Assembly: GCF_025566965.1 (NCBI RefSeq)
Contig: NZ_JAOQJL010000020.1
Coordinates: 1 to 64,000, forward strand
Reading direction: 5' to 3'
Source: Blautia_A ammoniilytica
Lineage (GTDB): Bacteria > Bacillota > Clostridia > Lachnospirales > Lachnospiraceae
Length of the DNA stretch: 64,000 nucleotides
The position numbers were made by a program, and so were the translations under genes. Below, piece after piece: positions 35,469-43,951 of the stretch. Position 1 is the stretch's first letter; each line of letters begins with the position of its first letter. The notes below the pieces were generated by a model that did not search any database, had not been told where the DNA came from, and saw nothing but the letters and a program-made list of their open reading frames with translations.

Positions 35469-36824
35469 GTGGATTTAAAAGGAAAAAAAGTTTTCGTTTT
35501 CGGTACAGGAAAAAGCGGGATAGGAGCTGCACAGCTTCTTGTAAAAGCAGGTGCTCTCCCAGTTATTTTTGACGGAAAAGCAGATATTGACAAAGAAGAG
35601 ATCGTACATAAAATCGGAACAGATACACCAGTGCAGGTGTATGCAGGAGAGCTGCCAGGTGAAGTACAAAAGAGTCTGGATCTGGCTGTACTTAGTCCTG
35701 GTGTTCCTACTGACCTTCCCCTTGTAAAAAGCTTTTATGCGCAGGGACTGCCAGTATGGGGCGAGGTAGAACTGGCGTACCAGACAGGAAAAGGGCAGGT
35801 TCTTGCAATTACTGGTACGAATGGCAAGACCACTACCACCGCACTTCTTGGCAAGATCATGGCAGATGCCCGTCCTTCTGTTTTTGTTGTTGGAAATATT
35901 GGTACACCTTATACATCAAAAGCACCAAATATGAAGGAAGAAAGCATTACTGTAGCTGAGATCAGCAGCTTTCAGCTGGAGACGATCCAGGATTTTGCCC
36001 CACATGTAAGTGCGATCCTGAATATTACTGAGGATCATCTGAACCGTCATCACACTATGGAAGAATATATCCGGGTGAAGGAACTGATCACTAAGAATCA
36101 GGGACCAAAGGATGTATGTGTACTGAATTATGAGGATCCGGTCCTTCGTAAGTTTGGCGAAAACATTGTACCGGAGGTGGTTTATTTCTCCAGTGTGAGA
36201 AAGCTTCCAAAGGGTATCTACCTGGATGGGGATATGATCACACTTCGTACAGACAAAGAAGAGATCCCGGTTGTGAAGACAGGAGACCTGAAGCTTCTGG
36301 GACAGCATAATTTTGAAAATGTAATGGCAGCAGTTGCCATGGCATGGTATGACGGCGTAGATATGGACAGTATCCGTAAGAGTGTGTGTGAGTTTACTGC
36401 AGTTCCCCACAGGATCGAATATGTGACTGAGAAAAACGGTGTTGCATATTATAATGATTCCAAGGGAACCAATCCGGACGCTGCCATTCGTGGGATCAAG
36501 GCTATGAACCGTCCTACATTGCTGATCGGCGGCGGCTATGATAAAGGCTCTACTTATGACGAATGGATCCAGGCATTTGATGGTAAAGTGAAGTACCTGG
36601 TGCTGATCGGACAGACAAAGGAGAAGATCAAAGAGGCTGCAAAGAAGAATGGTTTCCATCAGATCATCCTGTGTGAAGACCTGAAGGAAGCAGTTCAGGT
36701 ATGTGCGCAAAAGGCAGAGCCAGGTGATGCAGTGCTTCTTTCACCTGCCTGTGCAAGCTGGGGGCAGTTTGATAATTATGAGCAGAGAGGTGACATATTT
36801 AAGGAGCTTGTTTCATATCTTTAA
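35469..36824 (+). CDS. murD: UDP-N-acetylmuramoyl-L-alanine--D-glutamate ligase
   Basis: A 451-residue Mur ligase that adds D-Glu to UDP-MurNAc-L-Ala. FGTGKSGIGAA forms the UMP-binding fold, GTNGKTTTTAL (about 116-126) is the ATP loop, and YYNDSKGTNPDAA is the MurD-specific lysine region. Starts with GTG or with the ATG-equivalent codon at 35469 after AGGAGGAG, 14 bp downstream of mraY. Confidence 0.96.
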   Translation: MDLKGKKVFVFGTGKSGIGAAQLLVKAGALPVIFDGKADIDKEEIVHKIGTDTPVQVYAGELPGEVQKSLDLAVLSPGVPTDLPLVKSFYAQGLPVWGEVELAYQTGKGQVLAITGTNGKTTTTALLGKIMADARPSVFVVGNIGTPYTSKAPNMKEESITVAEISSFQLETIQDFAPHVSAILNITEDHLNRHHTMEEYIRVKELITKNQGPKDVCVLNYEDPVLRKFGENIVPEVVYFSSVRKLPKGIYLDGDMITLRTDKEEIPVVKTGDLKLLGQHNFENVMAAVAMAWYDGVDMDSIRKSVCEFTAVPHRIEYVTEKNGVAYYNDSKGTNPDAAIRGIKAMNRPTLLIGGGYDKGSTYDEWIQAFDGKVKYLVLIGQTKEKIKEAAKKNGFHQIILCEDLKEAVQVCAQKAEPGDAVLLSPACASWGQFDNYEQRGDIFKELVSYL

Positions 36825-36849
36825 ATAAAAGAATGATCCGGGAGATTTT

Positions 36850-37965
36850 ATGGCATCAGGAAAGAAACAGGGCTATTCAGAAGCAGACAGGATTTTACTT
36901 ACGCTGGTGCTGATCCTTGCGGTCTTTGGAGTGACCATGCTTTTCTCAACCAGTGAATATAATGGCAGAGTACGTTTCGGCGACTCTGCCTATTATTTTA
37001 AGAAACAGTTATTTGCTATGTCCCTGGGGTTTCTGGCTATGTATCTGGTTGCAGGAATGGATTATCACTTTTTTATCCGCCTGGCACCGGCAGCCTATGC
37101 AGCTTCCTTAGGTCTGTCAGCAGCAGTGCTGGTGGTGGGGCAAGAGATCAATGGTTCCAAGCGGTGGCTGAATCTGGGACCATTGTCTTTTCAGCCTTCA
37201 GAATTTGCAAAAGTGGCAGTGATCCTTTTTTTGGTTTGGCAGATCCAGCAAACCAAAAGCAGCACTTCTGGTTTGTGGTTTATGGGACGGACCCTTGTAT
37301 CACTTCTTCCGGTGATAGGACTTGTGGGCTCCAATAATCTGAGCACAGCTATTATTATCCTTGGGATCGGAGTGGCGCTGATTTTTGCGTCAAACTCCAG
37401 ATATGCCTGCTTTCTTGGTATAGGTGCTGCAGGCGTGGCAGTTGCCGTGTTGTTTCTGGCAGCAGAAAGCTATCGGCTGGAACGTCTGGCTATCTGGCGG
37501 GATCCGGAAAAATACGAAAAAGGTTTTCAGACTATTCAGGGGCTGTATGCTATTGGAAGCGGAGGACTGTTTGGTAGAGGGCTGGGAAGCAGTATACAAA
37601 AACTGGGATTTGTGCCGGAAGCCCAGAATGATATGATTTTTTCTATTATTTGCGAAGAACTGGGGCTTACCGGGGCATTGATATTGATTTTGATTTTCGG
37701 ACTGCTGATCTGGAGACTATGTGTGATCGCCACTCGGTGTACGGATCTGGCAGGAACTTTGATCTGCACCGGGATCATGGCCCATATGGCTATTCAGGTG
37801 ATCCTGAATATTGCTGTAGTAACAAATACCATTCCAAACACAGGCATTACACTGCCCTTTGTCAGCTATGGAGGAACCTCTGTGGTTTTTCTGATGGGAG
37901 AAATGGGGCTGGCTCTTAGCGTGAGCAGTCACAAACAGCATTTCTTTACATATACTAAAGGGTAA
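36850..37965 (+). CDS. ftsW: SEDS-family glycosyltransferase FtsW
   Basis: A 371-residue SEDS protein with about ten membrane helices. It polymerises lipid II at the septum with a class B PBP. GSKRWLNLGPLSFQPSEFAKVA is typical of the family, the long extracellular loop lies between residues ~200 and 260, and the GITLPFVSYGGTS region closes the protein. Position between murD and murA in a division cluster favours FtsW over RodA. Confidence 0.93.
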   Translation: MASGKKQGYSEADRILLTLVLILAVFGVTMLFSTSEYNGRVRFGDSAYYFKKQLFAMSLGFLAMYLVAGMDYHFFIRLAPAAYAASLGLSAAVLVVGQEINGSKRWLNLGPLSFQPSEFAKVAVILFLVWQIQQTKSSTSGLWFMGRTLVSLLPVIGLVGSNNLSTAIIILGIGVALIFASNSRYACFLGIGAAGVAVAVLFLAAESYRLERLAIWRDPEKYEKGFQTIQGLYAIGSGGLFGRGLGSSIQKLGFVPEAQNDMIFSIICEELGLTGALILILIFGLLIWRLCVIATRCTDLAGTLICTGIMAHMAIQVILNIAVVTNTIPNTGITLPFVSYGGTSVVFLMGEMGLALSVSSHKQHFFTYTKG

Positions 37966-37988
37966 GAGGCTCTTTAGGAGTGAAAAGC

Positions 37989-39275
37989 TTGGATGATTAC
38001 ATCTGTATCGTGGGTGGTAAGCCATTAAAAGGAACCATTTCTGTACAGGGATCAAAGAATGCGGCGCTTCCCATGATGGCAGCGTCCCTGCTGCACAGAG
38101 GCGTAAGTGTTCTTAAGACATGTCCCAGGATCGCAGATGTTTTTTGTATGGAGAAGATCCTTCAGGCATTGGGAGCAGCTACCTGGTGGGAGGATCATGA
38201 TCTATATATGGACTGCACAAATGCAGACAAAGAAGAAATACCGGAAATGTATACAGGACGTATGCGGTCATCGGTTATTCTGCTTGGAGCCATGCTTGCC
38301 AGGAATGGTAAAGGTACGCTTGGGTATCCGGGAGGCTGCGTAATTGGCAGCAGGCCTATAGACCTGCATTTTTATGCACTAAGACAGCTTGGGGCTGTGA
38401 TCCAAAAAGATCAGGTGATCCAGGGAACTGCTCCGTCAGGCCTTTGGGGAAATCAGATATTGTTTCCAAAAAGAAGTGTGGGTGCTACACAACAGGCTAT
38501 TCTGGCTGCTGTGCTTGCAAAGGGAAATACAATTATAAAAAATTCTGCCAGGGAACCGGAAATTCTTTGGCTTTGCAGATATTTAAAAACAATGGGAGCG
38601 CAGATCAAAGGAGAGGGAACGGACTGTATTTTTATAGAGGGAAGGGATGAATTAGGAGCCGGATATATGAAGATTCCTCCGGACCGGATCGTTGCAGGAA
38701 CTTATATTTGTGCCGCAGCAGCCACAAGAAGTGAGATCACACTGGAAAATGTACCGGAAGGTGAGCTGGATGCCTTTCTGGATGTATATTGCAAAATGGG
38801 TGGACAATATAAAGGGAAGAGTGGTAAACTAATAGTCAATGGACAGAACATCCACTGTCCGGTAAAGCTTCTTAAGACGGATGTTTATCCTGGATTTCCT
38901 ACAGACCTGCAATCACAGGTTATGTCAGTTCTGACTACAGTGACCGGGAAAAGCCTGATCCGGGAACAGATTTTTGAGGATCGTTATAAGGCTGCAGGAG
39001 AACTGGTGAAGATGGGAGCACATATAAACATCTGCGGCAGGGAAGCTTATATAGAAGGTGGATATCCATTATATGGCAGGCAGGTAACTGCCAGGGAGCT
39101 TCGGGGCGGTGCCGCTTTGGTGATTGCCGCCTTGTGTGCCAAAGGTACCACAAAGATCAGTGGATATTCATTTATCAGTAGAGGCTATGAGAACATCTGT
39201 CAGGATCTTGCTGGCGCAGGTGCCAGGATCAGCCTGGGCAGAGCTACAGACAGCCGAGGCATTCTTGAATATTAA
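37989..39275 (+). CDS. murA: UDP-N-acetylglucosamine 1-carboxyvinyltransferase
   Basis: A 428-residue MurA, the first committed enzyme of peptidoglycan synthesis. QGSKNAALPMMAA is the UDP-GlcNAc-binding start, and Cys117 in GGCVIGSRP is the residue attacked by fosfomycin, so the enzyme should be fosfomycin-sensitive. I place the start at TTG 37989, eight bases after TAGGAG; a GTG at 37980 is in frame but overlaps the ribosome binding site. It occupies the slot where murG is usually found. Confidence 0.93.
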   Translation: MDDYICIVGGKPLKGTISVQGSKNAALPMMAASLLHRGVSVLKTCPRIADVFCMEKILQALGAATWWEDHDLYMDCTNADKEEIPEMYTGRMRSSVILLGAMLARNGKGTLGYPGGCVIGSRPIDLHFYALRQLGAVIQKDQVIQGTAPSGLWGNQILFPKRSVGATQQAILAAVLAKGNTIIKNSAREPEILWLCRYLKTMGAQIKGEGTDCIFIEGRDELGAGYMKIPPDRIVAGTYICAAAATRSEITLENVPEGELDAFLDVYCKMGGQYKGKSGKLIVNGQNIHCPVKLLKTDVYPGFPTDLQSQVMSVLTTVTGKSLIREQIFEDRYKAAGELVKMGAHINICGREAYIEGGYPLYGRQVTARELRGGAALVIAALCAKGTTKISGYSFISRGYENICQDLAGAGARISLGRATDSRGILEY

Positions 39276-39285
39276 AGGATGGATT

Positions 39286-40392
39286 ATGGGAACTGGAGAT
39301 AACGGAGAAACGTCTGTGTTTGATAAAAAAACAAAAAAAATAATATGGGGAACCCTGGCGGCAGTGCTGCTGACAGGCATTATCTTTTTCTTTTCCTTTT
39401 TCCGGGTCAGGACCATTGAAGTTATGGGCAGTACTCATTATACCCAGGATCAGGTAAAGGAGATGGCTCTGCAGGGTTCCTTCATGAGCAATACGGTGCT
39501 GGCTTCTTTTTTTCATAAAAATGAGCAGGTCAGCGACATGCCTTTTGTAGAAGGATACAGTGTTTCTATGACTGGCAGGGATACCATCTGTATCAGTGTA
39601 AAAGAAAAGAAAGTAGTAGGCTGCATCCCTTATCTGGATAATTATATTTACTTTGACAGAAACGGAGTCTTTGTTGAAGGCCTGAAGACCAGAGATGAGA
39701 AGGTACCTTTTTTTGATGGGATCCAGGTAGATAAGGTAGTTTTGAATGAAAAGCTTCCACTGAAAGGGAAAACAATTCTGAATACTGCTGTAGCACTTGC
39801 AACTATTTTTCAGAAGAATGACACAGTGCCGGATCACATCCAGATTGATGATAAGTCCAGGATCAGTCTGATTTATGGGGATGTTACCGTTATACTTGGG
39901 GAGGACAGGCTGCTAGAGGACAAGATGACAAGGGCGATTGCCATCCTGCCAAAGCTTTCCGGGCAAAAAGGGATCCTTCATATGGAGAATATTACCGAGA
40001 CTGAAAAGAATTGTACCTTCGAAGCAGAGGTAGAACCGGTAACTGCTGAGAACTGGACCGGTGGATATGATGAAAATGGAGAATATACCGGTGATGGGGA
40101 ATATGACGAAAATGGCAAGTATGTAGGGGCAAAGCCCAAAAGTGAACTGGATTATGCCCTTGAAAACTGGCATGGCGGATATGACGGAGAGGGAGATTAT
40201 ACTGGTGAGGGCGAGTATGATGCCAACTGGAATTATGTGGGGCCTAAGCCTACCGAAGAAAGTATAGCAGCCAATGGAGACTGGCATGGTGGGTATCTGG
40301 AAGACGGAAGTTATACAGGAACTGGTGAATATGACCATGACGGCAACTATGTAGGTCCTAATCCCAATGCAGGGAATGACGAATATTCGTGA
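39286..40392 (+). CDS. ftsQ: Cell division protein FtsQ/DivIB with 38-residue C-terminal repeats
   Basis: A 368-residue bitopic division protein. Short cytoplasmic part, one membrane helix (about 24-44), a POTRA domain (RVRTIEVMGSTHYTQDQV, about 45-115), and an FtsQ beta domain to ~240. Residues 256-368 are three tandem units of 38 residues (the last is 37 plus stop) with the shared pattern W-x-G-G-Y...G-x-Y-T-G-x-G-E-Y-D...Y-V-G-x-x-P. DivIB stabilises the FtsL-DivIC complex at the septum; the repeats are an addition. ATG 39286 follows AAAGGATGG. Confidence 0.9.
   Translation: MGTGDNGETSVFDKKTKKIIWGTLAAVLLTGIIFFFSFFRVRTIEVMGSTHYTQDQVKEMALQGSFMSNTVLASFFHKNEQVSDMPFVEGYSVSMTGRDTICISVKEKKVVGCIPYLDNYIYFDRNGVFVEGLKTRDEKVPFFDGIQVDKVVLNEKLPLKGKTILNTAVALATIFQKNDTVPDHIQIDDKSRISLIYGDVTVILGEDRLLEDKMTRAIAILPKLSGQKGILHMENITETEKNCTFEAEVEPVTAENWTGGYDENGEYTGDGEYDENGKYVGAKPKSELDYALENWHGGYDGEGDYTGEGEYDANWNYVGPKPTEESIAANGDWHGGYLEDGSYTGTGEYDHDGNYVGPNPNAGNDEYS
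40051..40392 (+). repeat. Three 114-bp coding repeats at the 3' end of ftsQ
   Basis: Units begin at 40051, 40165 and 40279, each exactly 114 bp (38 codons), the last including the stop codon. The protein repeat is rich in Tyr, Gly, Asp and Glu. Nucleotide divergence between units suggests age and selection on the protein rather than a recent slip. Confidence 0.9.
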
Positions 40393-40520
40393 AAAAAGTA
40401 TAAAAAAACAAAATTAGTAGTTGATTAATTCAAAAAAAAAATATATGATATATCTATATGTAGCTTGATACAAATAAACTTGACTTGAATATCAGGTATA
40501 GAAATAAAGGAGGAAGTACA

Positions 40521-41681
40521 TTGTTAGAGATTATGTCAAATGAGGCAGAGTCATCTGCGAAGATTATTGTAATCGGCGTAGGTGGAGCTGGTAATAATGC
40601 AGTGAACAGAATGGTGGAAGAAGCCATTGGCGGGGTAGAGTTTGTAGGTGTGAATACCGATAAACAGGCTTTAACTCTGTGCAAAGCTCCAACTGTACTT
40701 CAGATTGGCGAAAAGATTACCAAAGGACTTGGTGCGGGTGCACAGCCAGAGGTTGGACAGAAGGCAGCAGAGGAAAGTATAGAAGAAGTGAAGCAGATCA
40801 TGGAAGGTGCAGATATGGTTTTCGTTACCTGCGGTATGGGTGGCGGTACCGGTACAGGAGCTGCTCCGGTGATTGCAGCAGCAGCAAAGGAGATGGGTAT
40901 CCTTACTGTTGGTGTTGTTACAAAGCCTTTCCGCTTTGAAGCAAAGACCCGTATGAACAATGCACTTGCAGGTATTGAGAATCTGAAGAAAGCAGTGGAT
41001 ACACTGATCGTGATCCCGAATGATAAATTACTGGAGATCGTTGACCGCCGGACTACTATGCCGGAGGCACTGCGTAAGGCTGATGAAGTACTTCAGCAGG
41101 CAGTTCAGGGTATTACAGACCTGATTAATCTGCCGGCACTGATCAATCTTGACTTTGCAGATGTACAGACCGTTATGACAGATAAGGGTATTGCACACAT
41201 CGGTATTGGTGAGGCCAGAGGTGATGACAAGGCTATGGAGGCTGTTCAGCAGGCTGTTTCTTCTCCGCTTCTTGAGACTACCATTAAAGGTGCTACACAC
41301 GTTATCATTAATATTTCCGGTGATATTTCCCTTATGGATGCCAATGATGCAGCCAGCTATGTACAGGAGCTTACAGGAGAGGATGCAAATATCATCTTTG
41401 GTGCAATGTATGATGATTCAGTTGCTGATTATGCAAGGATCACTGTTATTGCTACAGGCCTTAGTGATGCAGCGCAGAATACCAGTCCTTTTGGCAACAG
41501 AAGCAGCAATGCATCTTTTAATGCCAAAAGACCGGCAGCACAGACAAGCACAACATCTTCTTTTAAGATGCCAAGCTTCAGTATGCCTACTATGAATGCA
41601 ACACCATTTACTGCGAAGACACCTTCCAGTACAGTGCAGAAGAAGGATATCCAGATTCCGGATTTCCTTAAGAACCGCTAA
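40521..41681 (+). CDS. ftsZ: Cell division protein FtsZ
   Basis: A 386-residue tubulin-like GTPase forming the Z ring. GVGGAGNNAVNRM opens the nucleotide-binding fold, GMGGGTGTGAAPVIA is the tubulin signature, and the T7-type loop NLDFADV follows. A Ser/Thr/Pro linker (about 325-370) leads to the conserved C-terminal peptide DIQIPDFLKNR, which binds partners such as SepF, FtsA or EzrA. The start is TTG at 40521 with AAAGGAGG seven bases upstream. No ftsA precedes it. Confidence 0.97.
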   Translation: MLEIMSNEAESSAKIIVIGVGGAGNNAVNRMVEEAIGGVEFVGVNTDKQALTLCKAPTVLQIGEKITKGLGAGAQPEVGQKAAEESIEEVKQIMEGADMVFVTCGMGGGTGTGAAPVIAAAAKEMGILTVGVVTKPFRFEAKTRMNNALAGIENLKKAVDTLIVIPNDKLLEIVDRRTTMPEALRKADEVLQQAVQGITDLINLPALINLDFADVQTVMTDKGIAHIGIGEARGDDKAMEAVQQAVSSPLLETTIKGATHVIINISGDISLMDANDAASYVQELTGEDANIIFGAMYDDSVADYARITVIATGLSDAAQNTSPFGNRSSNASFNAKRPAAQTSTTSSFKMPSFSMPTMNATPFTAKTPSSTVQKKDIQIPDFLKNR

Positions 41682-41702
41682 TCAATTCTTTATGAAATAT
41701 CA

Positions 41703-41753
41703 GGGCTGTGACACAGCAGGGAGTAAGTTCCTACTGTGCCGCAGCTTTTTTTA
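41703..41753 (+). terminator. Terminator after ftsZ
   Basis: A compound stem in which GGCTG/CAGC and CACAG-C-AGGGA/TTCCT-A-CTGTG pair around a GTAAG loop is followed by TTTTTTT. It ends the dcw cluster before the leftward DUF1540 gene. Confidence 0.8.
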
Positions 41754-41757
41754 CATT

Positions 41758-42078
41758 TTAGCACTTACAGGCAAAGGTTCCACACTTGGTTTCGTGGCAG
41801 CACTGTGCCCTGGAACCATCTACATCAACAGCTGCTGCTGTACATTTGCAATTGTCATTGTATGCACAGTTGTGGGCTTTACATTCAATCTGGATCTTTT
41901 CGCAGCCGCAGCGGCACTCCATACCATTTGTTGCTGCATCAGATTTTTCCTGAAAGCTTCCACAGCAGGTTTCATCTGCAATGTGGGCACTTTCACCCAT
42001 AACATTGATCTCACCTCTGGAACACTGACGGGCGTCATTATAAACACAGTTAGCAGCTGAACATTTTAAAATCGTCAT
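41758..42078 (-). CDS. DUF1540 domain-containing cysteine-rich protein
   Basis: A 106-residue soluble protein with two copies of the DUF1540 motif (PF07561): LKCSAANCVYND...CSRGEINV near the N-terminus and IECKAHNCAYNDNCKCTAAAVDVDG in the second half. Each is followed by a Cys-Cys or Cys-rich segment (ETCCGSF, QCCHETKCGTF). Sixteen or so cysteines suggest metal binding, but the function is unknown. The ATG at 42078 has AAAGGAGG seven bases upstream; an ATG at 42084 is too close to it. Convergent with ftsZ and divergent from thiC. Confidence 0.85.
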   Translation of the reverse strand: MTILKCSAANCVYNDARQCSRGEINVMGESAHIADETCCGSFQEKSDAATNGMECRCGCEKIQIECKAHNCAYNDNCKCTAAAVDVDGSRAQCCHETKCGTFACKC

Positions 42079-42178
42079 GATCATTCCTCCTTTTATTAGA
42101 TGCAGGGCATCTTTGTATATACAAGGATAGTATCTGCGTTTTGCTATGTAATATGTATGGAAAATTATAGTAAAAATA

Positions 42179-42207
42179 TTGCAAAGCTATCTTTGCTGCG
42201 CTATAAT
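42179..42207 (+). promoter_or_regulatory. thiC promoter
   Basis: TTGCAA (42179-42184), 17 bp, TATAAT (42202-42207). Transcription would start near 42214, right before the TPP riboswitch. Confidence 0.8.
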
Positions 42208-42216
42208 ATGAGCATG

Positions 42217-42306
42217 AAAAAGGGGAGCTGGCGAAAACCGGCTGAGAGGAAACGTGATTCCGTTTTGACCCGTAACCTGATTTGGATAATGCCAACGTAG
42301 GGAAGA
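42217..42306 (+). promoter_or_regulatory. TPP riboswitch (THI element)
   Basis: The conserved THI-box segments are present in order: GGGGAGC...GCTGAGAGG, then GACCCGTAACCTGATTTGG, ATAATGCCAACGTAGGGA. These form the pyrimidine- and pyrophosphate-sensing helices of the TPP aptamer. A terminator hairpin follows at 42315-42348, so high thiamine pyrophosphate should stop transcription before thiC. Confidence 0.95.
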
Positions 42307-42314
42307 GGATGAGT

Positions 42315-42348
42315 AGTCTCTGCTTTTAGTATGGCAGAGGCTTTTTTT
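42315..42348 (+). terminator. Riboswitch-controlled terminator before thiC
   Basis: AGTCTCTGC (42315-42323) and GCAGAGGCT (42334-42342) form a 9-bp stem with one G-U pair and a 10-base loop, followed by TTTTTTT. Its end is only two bases from the thiC ribosome binding site GGAGG. Confidence 0.85.
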
Positions 42349-42363
42349 ATGGAGGAAAAAAGA

Positions 42364-43674
42364 TTGAGAAATTATACCACACAGATGGATGCGGCAAGAA
42401 AAGGCATTGTCACAAAGGAAATGGAGATTGTGGCAAAAAAAGAACATATGACAACAGATGCATTAAGAAAGCTGGTTGGGGAAGGCAAGGTTGCAATCTG
42501 TGCAAATAAGAATCACAAATGTCTTGATCCGGAAGGCGTGGGCAGCATGCTTCGCACAAAGATCAATGTTAATCTGGGAGTGTCCCGCGACTGTAAAGAC
42601 TATGATATTGAGATGGAAAAGGTCATGAGTGCTGTGAAGTTGGGCGCAGAGGCGATTATGGATCTGTCAAGCCATGGTAATACTCAGCCCTTCCGTCAGA
42701 AGCTGACCCAGGAATGTCCTGTTATGATCGGAACGGTTCCTGTATATGACAGCGTGATCCATTACCAAAGGGATCTGGCGACTTTGACAGCCAAGGATTT
42801 TATTGACGTTGTAAGGCTTCATGCCCAGGACGGTGTAGATTTTGTAACGCTGCACTGTGGGATCACCAGGAAAACCATTGATCAGATACGGAATCACAAA
42901 AGAAAAATGAATATTGTAAGCCGTGGCGGAAGCCTGGTTTTTGCATGGATGAGCATGACAGGAGAAGAGAATCCATTTTATGAGTATTTTGATGAAATTC
43001 TTGATATCTGTGAGGAATATGATGTTACCATTTCCCTTGGGGATGCTTGTCGTCCAGGATGTCTGGCAGATGCAACCGACGTATGTCAGATTGAGGAACT
43101 TGTCCGTCTTGGGGAATTGACCAAACGCGCATGGGCGCATAATGTACAGGTTATGGTAGAGGGACCGGGACATGTGCCGTTGGATCAGGTAGCAGCCAAT
43201 ATGAAAGTGCAGCAGACCATTTGTATGGGAGCACCTTTCTATGTACTTGGGCCTCTTGTAACAGATATTGCACCTGGATATGACCATATTACTGCAGCCA
43301 TCGGCGGAGCAGTGGCAGCTATGAGCGGAGCTGCTTTCCTTTGCTACGTAACGCCTGCAGAGCATCTGGCTCTTCCTAACGTGGATGATGTTAAGCAGGG
43401 GATCATTGCTTCCAAGATTGCAGCCCATGCAGCTGATATTGCCAAGGGTATTCCGGGAGCAAGAGATATTGATGACCGTATGGCAGATGCACGGCAGAAA
43501 CTTGATTGGGAAGCTCAGTATGCATGTGCCCTTGATCCTGAGACTGCAAGGCAGATCCGTGACAGTCGTAAGCCGGAAGATGACCACAGTGATACCTGCA
43601 GTATGTGCGGTAAATTCTGTGCAGTCCGCAGCATGAATAAGGCCCTGGCAGGGGAGTATATTGATATATTATAA
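42364..43674 (+). CDS. thiC: Phosphomethylpyrimidine synthase
   Basis: A 436-residue radical SAM enzyme that turns aminoimidazole ribotide into HMP phosphate, the pyrimidine half of thiamine. CSMCGKFC near the C-terminus is the noncanonical CX2CX4C cluster motif, and MVEGPGHVP and the EITISLGDACRPG-like segment are typical. I place the start at TTG 42364, which follows GGAGG with normal spacing and gives the family N-terminus MRNYTTQMDAARKG. The upstream in-frame ATGs lie in the terminator or in the ribosome binding site. Confidence 0.96.
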   Translation: MRNYTTQMDAARKGIVTKEMEIVAKKEHMTTDALRKLVGEGKVAICANKNHKCLDPEGVGSMLRTKINVNLGVSRDCKDYDIEMEKVMSAVKLGAEAIMDLSSHGNTQPFRQKLTQECPVMIGTVPVYDSVIHYQRDLATLTAKDFIDVVRLHAQDGVDFVTLHCGITRKTIDQIRNHKRKMNIVSRGGSLVFAWMSMTGEENPFYEYFDEILDICEEYDVTISLGDACRPGCLADATDVCQIEELVRLGELTKRAWAHNVQVMVEGPGHVPLDQVAANMKVQQTICMGAPFYVLGPLVTDIAPGYDHITAAIGGAVAAMSGAAFLCYVTPAEHLALPNVDDVKQGIIASKIAAHAADIAKGIPGARDIDDRMADARQKLDWEAQYACALDPETARQIRDSRKPEDDHSDTCSMCGKFCAVRSMNKALAGEYIDIL

Positions 43675-43693
43675 AATAATTATTAAAAAGTCC

Positions 43694-43722
43694 TTGACTT
43701 CTAAGGAAAACCATGGTATCTT
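43694..43722 (+). promoter_or_regulatory. infC-rpmI-rplT promoter
   Basis: TTGACT (43694-43699) and TATCTT (43717-43722) are 17 bp apart. The start site would give a leader of about 220 bases before infC. Confidence 0.7.
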
Positions 43723-43728
43723 ATCTAG

Positions 43729-43951
43729 GTACGTGAGAAAACAAAGCAGAGTTACACTCTCACCTTAGCGCAGTCAGGCGACTTGGGTTAATATTGCACA
43801 GCTTATATTTAAAGATGTGATTTGTGTAATAGGTGAAGTGTGGATTCTGTCCGCACTTTTTTCATGTTTAAGGCAGAAGGTTTCCCGGAGAGAAATTGGG
43901 AAGCTGGCGGGTGATTTAGTATTTATCTATCAGGTATGGAGGTGCACTACA
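43729..43951 (+). promoter_or_regulatory. Long structured leader of infC-rpmI-rplT (L20-leader type)
   Basis: About 220 transcribed bases precede infC and contain a terminator hairpin at 43836-43862. In Bacillus and other Firmicutes the same operon has an L20-binding leader that triggers premature termination when L20 is in excess. The operon and the terminator position match, but I did not align the L20-binding structure. Confidence 0.65.
43836..43862 (+). terminator. Attenuator in the infC leader
   Basis: AAGTGTGGA (43836-43844) and TCCGCACTT (43850-43858) form a 9-bp stem (one G-U) with a 5-base loop, followed by a T run up to 43862. It lies between the promoter and infC, so it must be bypassed for expression. 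Confidence 0.8.

Noticed and set aside
42667..43587. 306-codon reverse frame opposite thiC
   Set aside because: Antisense to thiC, with no start signals and no recognisable domain.
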